This document shows, piece by piece, positions 15,001-23,159 of a stretch of DNA of 64,000 nucleotides; the first letter of the stretch is position 1, and each line of letters begins with the position of its first letter. The DNA comes from Tomocerus qinae (lineage: Eukaryota; Arthropoda; Collembola; Entomobryomorpha; Tomoceridae), in assembly GCA_020055645.1 (NCBI GenBank), contig CM034548.1, positions 7,130,001 through 7,194,000 on the forward strand. Direction: 5' to 3'. A model generated the notes under the pieces. It saw only the letters and a program-made list of their open reading frames with translations, ran no database searches and had not been told where the DNA came from. The position numbers were made by a program, and so were the translations under genes.

Positions 15001-18000
15001 TTCTTTTATTCACCTAGAGCTATGCTAAAAGGTTACTCTATTCAGTAGATGCTATTCAGTAGATAAGGTGTACCTAAGATAGTCATAAGATTTCGTAATT
15101 ATAATGCTTAAACCCACAATACAAAAGAAGTACCCATAGCATACTTTTTGTAATACGTCCCTACCTACCAAAAAAGTTGACGAGGACTTGAGGAAAATTT
15201 TGCAGTAGATGCGAGTCTCAATTTCAGAAATCCTTAAGAACAAAAAATTGATAAAATAGCCATAGCGAATAAATCAATGTCATCTTTCACCCTCTCTGTC
15301 CATAATTTAAAACGTTGAAGTAGAAACAAACCGCTTGTTATTATTATATTTAAAAATAACTTTTCCTATTATGTAGACTGTGATTGTAATAGATAATATT
15401 ATGGTGTTGGTACAGGGTACAGGTTACTGAAGAAGTAATAGCAAGTAAACATATAATATTATAATACTCGTATAACAATTAAATAGATGATATTAGTTTC
15501 GCTATTGTAAGTACAAAATAGTGTCTCATGTCACATATTAAAGAGTGGAGCAAATATTATTCAGTGCCTCTGCCTACCTGTATAAAGTAGAATGAGTTTT
15601 ACATGAATGAAAGTAGTAAAACGTGTGATCTTTAGAAATGGTATTTAGTAAACATATTCACTGAAAAGGTGACATCCATAAATATTAAATCCTGTGGGTT
15701 CTGCTCCTCAGAAAACTCTTTTATGAATGAACTTAACAATAGCCAACACACGAATGTGGTAAAATCTTCACAAAGCCCTTTGTGCCTTTTGGAGAGAGAA
15801 GCTTCTGTTCAAGTGTGGATTTATTCTTTCGTCTCTCAAAAGCATTTCTGCTTTCTGAAGATTTTGACAACTTTTCAGGTATGAGGTGCGATATTCCTAT
15901 TATGTGGCTACACCTTATTATCTGTTCTGTGTTGACAAAATGAATGAGAACTTTAACGGACTGACTGGGACTGCATTAAGTAGCTTCAAGACTTTCACCA
16001 TCTCTCTTCAAAATTCTTCTTTTATAGTACTACTATCCAATAATATGCTAAAAGATTACTACAAATAAAAATTTATGTCTGCTATTGTAGAAAGAATTGA
16101 TAGTATTCCTCCAAAAGCAAATGCCTTGTGTACATAGATCGTTAATGCCCTATTCACTATACATATTATAACCACGTTGACAAAATGATTACACTATACT
16201 ATATAATATACTGCTGTAGGAATAATATTACATGTAGATACAGAAACTTCTGCATAGAATTTTTTGTGATTTTCTGTTCTGTGAACATTGTTCAGTTCTA
16301 GGCTTCTCCTACGTGTTTTACATTAGTAACAATAAAAGATAGTCTCGTGTACTTCATCTGTATTTACAGTTGAAGAAATTCTTTCAACATTCATAGAATA
16401 AGCATCTATGCATTTGGGTATTTTTGTTGTTTACAAACTTATATTATGTATCTTTGCCGAGAAAAAAGAAATTGTAGTTTCTGTTTAGTGTTTTTATTGT
16501 CGTATCCATTTTTGTATGCCTTTATGCTTACCTATATAGATGGAATGAATTCATAAAGGTGTTGCCTTAAATGTTTCTTAATTTGGCTATCAAAGAAAAA
16601 GTGCAGATCTTGAGTAAAAATTATAAAGTTTTCTATTTTTTAAAAATACTTGATTTGTTTACATATTATTATGTGCATGTGCATACCTATTAATGTTTTT
16701 TTAGAAGTCAAATATGTGTTTCTTAATTATGACATTAGTATTAGAGCTTATTGGAGCCAATAAATAAATAGATTCCTGTCTATTTCCGGTCGGATTACTG
16801 TAATAAATACGAGTGGATACCCTGACAATGCAATGTGGATTACACAAAGAATCTAGCATAAGTCGACTACTGGCGTTATTATTAACTGTACACAAATTAA
16901 TGACAATACAGATATTATATTATATGGGTAATATTGAGGATACAGTAATTCATAACTTTTGGATAGCTCGCTCTGGCTCATTAAAATCAAAACCATATAT
17001 AATTTAATTTAAAAATGCAATTATGTATTATCTAATCTTTCAAGTGCAATGACATTGATACCATAAAAAGTGACTGCACCTTGTGTTGTCAGCTAATGTT
17101 GTTTTCAGTAGTAGTTATCTTAGCTACACAAACTTTAAGAATTTAAAACCATAGCATGTACACTGAGTGCCAAAATGCATTTCATGCATGCTATAAAAGT
17201 TTAGGGTTTTGTTGAAGATCCAGAATTATTATTGTTATGACTGTGGAGATTGTTGAGATTGAGGATGGGTGAAAAGCCAGAAGTCTAAGAGGTTGGTAAT
17301 TGTGTCTTATTTAGTTTATATCATATTTTGTGTCCTTCATTCAAAATGTGGAAGAACAAGTTATACATGTCTAAATAGTCAGGTCAAAAGTTGAGTTTTA
17401 TAGTTATATTATGAAAACAGATTGTCTACTCGTTAGTGTGAATAAAATTACAGAATGACATGAAATTGAATTAATACACTCAGGACGGAATGATGGGTAA
17501 TTTCAGAAATTAAAATGACAATAGGTCAAGTCACATTCACCAAAAGTTCTCAATATCAAGTTATTATGAGACAGGAAAGACAAGTACTTGACTTGAAATT
17601 AAATAACAAAAAATGAGCAGCTGTCATGTGAATGTGAATGAAATGAATCCCAAAGTTCTTCAGTCCATGTTCGCTTAAAAATAATGGCCTACCTCTATAT
17701 CAATTATGCGGTAAAGTTTATAACTGATAGACGAAAATATTAATTTATTAAAATGAAATTTCACAAACACATCAAACTCTGATGTTGCCTTGTACGAAAT
17801 GTCAGTGCCTACACAGCGCTCAGAGTAATAGGTACCTAGTTGTTTATATAATTCAGCAAACAGATAGATATTACATTACTTACATTCTAAATAATATGAT
17901 TCATATCAGGGTAGCATCTAAGAATTTTTTGGCCAATGACAAACTTTTTTGATCTCATTTTGACCAATTTTATTGTCTAGCGCAAAAAATCCAAAAGTAA

Positions 18001-18848
18001 ATACTCTTACACAGATTTTAAATAACATTTACAAAAATTGACAAGTTTCATTTGTTTTTTAAATTTACAGTCTTTCTATTTAGACAGATACATAAATAGA
18101 AAAATTCGTTAGAGACACAAAATGTGTTTACATATAAATGTAGTGATTAACACGACATCCGCCATTTAAACGTAATTTGTACTATAGTGATCCTAGTTCT
18201 ATAATTAACATATGCAAATGACTATTTCCAGGCATTGGCAAAGAAGGTGTTTGTTTCTACGTGATAATATTGTAGAATACTAATAGAAGAAAGAAATCTA
18301 AGGTGACTGAAAGTTGCTATTATGGAGAATAATAGGGCAATGGACATAATATTATCAGTTATCGTTGCAATAACATCTGCATACATGTCGTATCCATAGG
18401 ATATAAAGCAACAGGATACAAAAGTAGAATGCCAACTGTTTTAGTAGCTCTGTAAAAATGTAAATGAGTGCCAAAGTCCGGCCTTGCACTATGCATTACT
18501 AATGTGAATATTGTTTCAAGTATTTATCAGTAATTGATATTTCCATCTGATAAAGTTGTAACGTTTAAGAGAAGTCAAATGCTCATGTACAGAGAGTACT
18601 GGTCCCGTATAGCAAGTTCATTCGATTGTGTATATGCATGTAGCAAATAGTAATAGACAAGATATGCACAAGATATACTTCATTGAATATTCATTCATCG
18701 GATTCTCAGGTAAATTATAATATTACACCTTGTAGTATTAGGATAGTGAATAGACTTGGTGAAGTGACTAATACAGAGATAGATTAATAGTTGTAGCCAT
18801 GGACAGTACAAAGTACAAGTGTAGAAGTATATTTTATTGAGTAGAGGA
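1..18848. other. Gene-free AT-rich sequence
   Basis: I see no gene here. The open frames are all under about 100 codons, have no recognisable domain or motif, and are what AT-rich DNA gives by chance. No tRNA-like B box paired with an A box, no long tandem array and no transposon ends were noticed. It could be intergenic or lie inside a very long intron of a gene with exons outside the window. Transcript data would be needed to exclude tiny exons. Confidence 0.6.
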
Positions 18849-18877
18849 TTAAGGAGGGGTGGTAACTTTCAGAGCAA
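18849..18877 (+). repeat. Left TTAA duplication and terminal inverted repeat
   Basis: TTAA at 18849-18852 is followed by a 17-bp TIR (18853-18869) that reads GGAGGGGTGGTAACTTT. It matches the reverse complement of 23139-23155 at 15 of 17 positions, the two mismatches being adjacent (TA versus GG). Counting TTAA, 19 of 21 positions agree. A second block, AGAGCAA at 18871-18877, also occurs inverted at the right end (23117-23123). Confidence 0.85.
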
Positions 18878-19162
18878 GAAGGATAAATACTGTGACACTT
18901 TGCGAGGTGTGCATAAATTGCGATACAATATTATTAGCTCAATATCGTAAACAAACGCATTGAGGGTATTGCTTATTATTAGTTTGCTTTTCAAACAAGC
19001 CAAAAACTGTCCTCACTTCAATTTTGTTTGGTGATAATCTGACCTGAATCATAAATATCTGGGTAAGTACATTACTACCGTACTAACGACTTGTATCAGA
19101 TAACGTTTTTTATATCTTAAAAATATTGCGATACTGTACCTAATATACCATTTAATTTGCAG
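18870..19162 (+). promoter_or_regulatory. Probable promoter, leader exon and leader intron of the exonuclease gene
   Basis: A good donor (GG|GTAAGT, intron from 19063) and a good acceptor (TTTAATTTGCAG, ending 19162) define a 100-nt leader intron just upstream of the first coding exon. The reading frame that the downstream exons require has a TGA at 19045-19047 in this leader, so the leader is untranslated. The transcription start must lie between the TIR and 19062. A TATA-like GATAAATA sits at about 18881, but nothing proves its use. Confidence 0.4.
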
Positions 19163-19183
19163 TACAACAATGAGTCACAAAAC

Positions 19184-20580
19184 ATGTGCATCTTTGCCTC
19201 CACAAAAAAGGCAATATATTATATTCCAAAAGAGGTGGTAAGTACTTCATTCTCTCCGCCTCATTTATTACTTTTAGGCATCAATCATCACTTAAAGTTA
19301 ATTCAGTAAGAATAGTATACTTATTATTTTAAATTAACAGGAAGACATTTTGGAAATGTCAAAACATTTGACACCAGATGCTTACCACTGCCTGACTTCT
19401 AAAATTATCAAGCGTAGTCCGTGCAGCCGCATCCAAATGAACTCTGCTAAAAATCTTATCGTGGAGATTAACAAGAAGCCAAAAGCTGCTATGCCTCCTA
19501 ATGAGGGTCAGGAGACGTCTGTGAGTAGGCCCTCTAACCCGATTGACCTCGGTGCAGCACCAGTTCCTGGCCCCAAAATTTTAAATCGTGGTTTACCTCA
19601 TTTCCCTACCGTAAGTCAGTTTTAATTGAGGATGTTTAAAAATATTAAATGAGTTGGCAAGATTTTAATTACACTATTATAATTGGAAATAGGTGCCGTT
19701 TATTTACAGAGGTAATTTGGTCGCTGAAGCTAAGGAGGTTTCTTTTGACGTAGAGAAATTAGAACTCCAGGGAAGTCATAAGCAAGCAGCGTCATCAATT
19801 GCCGTGGTCAATAAAAAAGCCAAACTTTTACTGTGGGCAATTATAAATTATCCGAAAATATGCAAATATTTTACTAACCTAACAGTGATAACCAAGGAAA
19901 TGGTAGCTAATGGAAAAAAATTAGAGGAGGTTTGTGATTATCTTTTTTTAATTAATGATCTACTGGGATTACAATTACTTATTTTATGCTACTACTCACT
20001 CATGAAATTTCCACGAAATTAAATACAAATTAATTTTAACAGACATTGCCTTATATAAAGTCGTGTCTAAAAGGAAAAGTGGTCGTTGCAACTGAAATAC
20101 AAAAATATTTGGAGTCATTGGATTTGAATGCTAACACCGTTGAAGCTAGTCAACTAATCGACATTCAAGATTTTTACGTTAATATGAAAAAACAGAAAGT
20201 TGGAATGTCGTATTTAAGCAAGCATTTCTTTGGGGTCGACCGGCAAAACATAAATGGTCATCATTCGGCAATTATTGATGCCCGACTGACTATGCTGTGC
20301 TATCACCGGATGAAAAGATTTTTGAAAATCCACCCAAGTCTACAAAGTTTTCGCTGTCCTGAATTTGACGAAGAGCGATCTGCCGATAAAAAGAAAAAGG
20401 ATCATCTAAAATGGGGAAAAATGTACCTGTGGGTATGTAAAGCCGAAAAAATATCGTTCTCATCTGCAAGACCATTAGGGTATTTTTGGTAACGCAAATT
20501 CAAAACTTTTTGATGATGATAAGTGGGACTTTGGGGGATCAGCGACTCAAAGTAATGTAAATGATGACGAGTGGGAGTAA
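19184..20580 (+). CDS. Transposon-borne DEDDh-fold 3'-5' exonuclease-like protein, five exons
   Basis: Join 19184-19237, 19341-19610, 19693-19929, 20043-20432 and 20479-20580: 350 residues, no internal stop, all four introns phase 0. Donors are GTAAGT (twice), GTTTGT and GTATGT; every acceptor is AG. Exons 3 and 4 give the RNase-T/REXO/ISG20-type exonuclease fold: ExoI SFDVEKLEL (D127, E129), then an ITKEM segment, LIDIQDFY, and ExoIII GHHSAIIDA (H261, D266). The ExoII position, where the family has ...sDL, reads QKYL, so its aspartate is replaced by Y209. Residues 1-120 resemble nothing I know. A lysine cluster (about 302-306) precedes an acidic tail with two D/E-W motifs. The start is the first in-frame ATG after the leader acceptor. 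It lies inside the TTAA element and converges on the dead transposase. Substrate unknown; the exonuclease fold is fairly certain, catalysis is doubtful. Confidence 0.78.
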
Positions 20581-20625
20581 GTATTTTTATGATAACATTG
20601 GCTATTGGATGACACATGATCAAAC

Positions 20626-20631
20626 AATAAA
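20626..20631 (+). terminator. Poly(A) signal AATAAA of the exonuclease gene
   Basis: Canonical AATAAA 46 nt after the exonuclease stop codon (TAA 20578-20580), in AT-rich sequence. Its position fits a very short 3' UTR ending before the convergent transposase remnant. Confidence 0.5.
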
Positions 20632-20688
20632 ATATTATATTATAATTAAAATGAATTTATTATTTACACCATATTAGGATTGCTACCC

Positions 20689-20944
20689 AATAACATTACA
20701 TATTATTATCATGCACTTTGAAATAATGTAAAAATGTAGTAATTATAAATTTTGAATGAATTAAATTGTCACTCCGGGGTAATTACCATTACAAATCCCA
20801 CTCGTGAGGTGTAAAATTTTTGAATTTCTATCCTACACTCAAAAATTATAGTCTATAAAGTAATTGCATTCATTTCTACATCCAAATAACATTACACATT
20901 ATTGCAATTTACCATAAAATTTTTCCATTAATTAAATTGTCATT
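20689..20944. repeat. Degenerate direct repeat between the two transposon genes
   Basis: Two short blocks occur twice in the same order. AATAACATTACA is at 20689-20700 and 20885-20896. AATTAAATTGTCA is at 20759-20771 and 20930-20942. The spacing between blocks differs (70 versus 45 nt), so this is an old or patchy duplication. No coding sequence is evident between 20632 and 20944, where the missing C-terminal part of the transposase would be expected. Confidence 0.45.
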
Positions 20945-21858
20945 CAGTCATTCATTTAATCCAAATTTAGTTTTCATGGATTCTTGTACATTAACAAAAA
21001 CACTCGAATCTTGGTAAGCTATCATTTGTGAGTAATACATCCCATGCATTTCTTCACTTTTGAGAAATCCTTCGACAATTACATCTGTTTCCATAGAAGT
21101 GCTTGTTCCGTTATAGTTTTTAAAACATTTGTGCGGAGAATCAGGATGAACTAAACAAGTGTAGCAGCATTTATTTCGAATGTCGATGTGCAACAGTTTA
21201 CCAGTTCGTATTCGATGATAACCGCACAAACAGAAAGAGATTTGTATGAGTGTCCGTACGATAGCTTTCCCAACTACCGTCACAACTTATTGCTATACAT
21301 GGAATACCATTATAGTAAACAGTTTTTTCATCTTCTAGGGCTAATCGTAGTTCTTCCTTGCCATTTTCTTTTAAATTTTGAATCAAAGATAGTTCTTGGT
21401 ATTCATGTATTTTATATTCATTTGATTTGTATAATTTAAAATTAATTGGAGGGATATCCATTATTTTTAGTAAATCGAAAAGGGAAACATAGTCCCCACC
21501 AGATTCCATTGTTCCCCAAACTGCGGCAGTATTGATTGGTAAGGAATTGTTTTGAGAGTCCATCAAGACTGTAAACTGCCGACCGCAGTGGCCACATGCA
21601 ATGTGAAATCTGCGACGCAGTCCAATCCATGTCTCTTTTAAAAAATTTTAAATCACTTTTGAGGCAAACTTTCGCATGCTTTTGTGTTTCTTGGATTAGT
21701 ATTTGTAATGATTCGACTGAAACAATTCTTCTTCCATTAATGTCCCGAATTTCGTTCTCTTTCTTCCTTTGATTTTCTAGCACAACAGGAATAAGCTTTT
21801 TTGGCTTAAAGTTTTTAACTCTAGTCTTGATTGGTCTATGTCCGTATTTTTCACCCAT
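20945..21858 (-). pseudogene. Broken Mutator/Kolobok-type DDE transposase
   Basis: Reads right to left from an ATG at 21858. The first frame carries NGRRIV (about 21721-21738). It must shift near 21640, in a T/A homopolymer, to a second frame with a CxxC pair, NTAAVWG and the CDGSW motif (the D, about 21279-21281, is a likely first catalytic acid). That frame must shift near 21270 to a segment reading GKLSYGHSYKSLSV, and again between about 21240 and 21206 to a third frame with RTGK, RNKCCYTC, HKCF, a MET-D motif, EEMHG and QDSSVF, ending at a stop at 20945-20947. I recognise this motif order from Mutator-like transposase domains of arthropod elements. The region that should hold the last catalytic acid is absent. 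At least three frameshifts plus truncation make this copy inactive. It would have cut and pasted the element between the TIRs. Confidence 0.8.
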
Positions 21859-23116
21859 CGTGCAAAAAATCGTCTACCGGGGTGTAGCCGTTTGGATATC
21901 CCACTCAAACGTTTGTACGAGTATCACAATACTTCTTGTCTGACTGTCTTGTATACAATAATGTTGCCAATTAAATGAGGATTGTATATTTTGATCTATA
22001 CGTTGATGTCTTGTCGAGTCTGGCTTCTTACTCTAGTTGACCACGGTTACGTAAATATGAATAATGAGTTACACTATTCATGCTTCACGTTTTAAAAATA
22101 GGAATATCGTATCTTAATATGCAATAATAAACTATTCTGTTTACCCCGAATTGCTATGTATGCTCTTGCTCTACGACGTTTTGAGGATTGCAAACAATGA
22201 TCTTATTGGATTCCCAGTCAATTCACGCAACTAAACACAGTCGGTGACAATTACTGTTGAAATACAAAAAAACTAGTTATAATACTCCAAGATGTAGTTT
22301 ATAAAAATGATGATTTCGAAACTACTAATTTGCAGTAAGAAATCAATCTTAATTCGCAATTTTTTACCCGTATCAGCTGACGAGGATTTCAAGATCAAAC
22401 AGAATGATATTTTCGAAGGTTTGGACTCCTAGTCGAGTCTGGCTTCTAAATCTGGTTGACCACGGTGATAGTTACTGCTGAAACATGAAAATATAATTGC
22501 AAAATTTGATGCTGCTAGTAATTTATATAATTAATATGTCACCTCGAATTAGTTCTCTTATACTTACCACCTCAACTTATCCTTTTCAGATGTAGAGTTT
22601 GATGAGGGGCGAGGTCAAGAATTTTAGGGTTAAATGATTAAAAAATTAAAACTGATAGGAAAATGTCAGAAATAACATTTCGTAATTCTAAAGGAATGCA
22701 CAATCAACAATTGTACAATTGTGTTTGTTGGTTGTATTTCCACCATTATTTATGAATACTCCGTGCTGTCCTCCCGCAATTTTTATCGCAGTTCTTAGGC
22801 AAAATTTTGCATGTAAAATCTTTAAAAAATGATTTCAAGATTTTGGAAAAACTTAAAAATATAACAAAAATGCCATAAAAAAGAGGGGAAAAAATGAGGG
22901 AGAGCATGAGGCGCCTTTTTTTGAATTTGTGTCTGCAAATGTGAACAAAAATTCAAAATATATTTCTTACGTGTATTTCCCCACTCAAAATCAAAATTTT
23001 CAAATTGAATTTTCGATGACTTAAAAAATGATTTTTGAAAATTGGGCTTTCATGCTCGTTTTAAAAATCTTTGTAAATTCTGAAATAGAAAACCGCATGC
23101 CTGTACGTTTAGTCCA
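21859..23116. other. Non-coding right arm of the transposon
   Basis: About 1.26 kb between the transposase start and the right TIR. No frame here carries a recognisable motif. It contains the diverged internal repeats at 22013-22491 and AT-rich sequence with A- and T-runs. It should hold the transposase promoter and 5' leader on the minus strand. The left arm is only about 0.3 kb, so the element is asymmetric. Confidence 0.6.
22013..22491. repeat. Diverged internal (subterminal) repeats in the right arm
   Basis: A 35-nt block starting GTCGAGTCTGGCTTCT and ending GTTGACCACGGT occurs at 22013-22047 and 22432-22466 with 32 of 35 matches. A second block, of the form CGGTGA..TTACTG.TGAAA, occurs at 22242-22270 and 22463-22491, 221 nt apart. 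Together they suggest an old tandem duplication with a period near 200-220 nt. Subterminal repeats of this kind can be transposase-binding sites; that role is inference. Confidence 0.6.
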
Positions 23117-23159
23117 TTGCTCTGAGTAATATACGCTTAAAGTCCCCACCCCTCCTTAA
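23117..23159 (-). repeat. Right terminal inverted repeat and TTAA duplication
   Basis: On the minus strand this reads TTAA, then GGAGGGGTGGGGACTTT (TIR 23139-23155), then a 15-nt spacer, then AGAGCAA (23117-23123). The left end has the same two blocks separated by a single base, so the two ends share both blocks but with different spacing. Confidence 0.85.

Larger units (their letters stand above)
18849..23159. mobile_element. TTAA-flanked DNA transposon with two convergent genes (Kolobok/Mutator-like)
   Basis: Both ends carry TTAA (18849-18852 and 23156-23159), followed inward by matching terminal inverted repeats that begin GGAGGGGTGG. The body between is about 4.3 kb. It holds a spliced exonuclease gene on the plus strand (left) and a degraded DDE transposase on the minus strand (right), converging on a short spacer near 20.6-20.9 kb. 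TTAA duplications are known for the piggyBac and Kolobok superfamilies. The GGAG terminus and the transposase motifs (NGRRIV, NTAAV, CDGSW, KCFKN, MET-D, EMHG) do not fit piggyBac and resemble the Mutator-like transposase domain family that I associate with Kolobok-type elements. The superfamily name is an inference; the ends and the two coding regions are seen directly. The copy cannot be autonomous because its transposase is broken. Confidence 0.82.

Noticed and set aside
20290-20623. Minus-strand open frames over exonuclease exon 4
   Set aside because: Shadows of the plus-strand coding exon; the plus-strand frame has the exonuclease motifs.
18849-23159. piggyBac assignment from the TTAA duplication
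   Set aside because: piggyBac TIRs normally start CCYT and the transposase is different; the transposase motifs here are Mutator/Kolobok-like.
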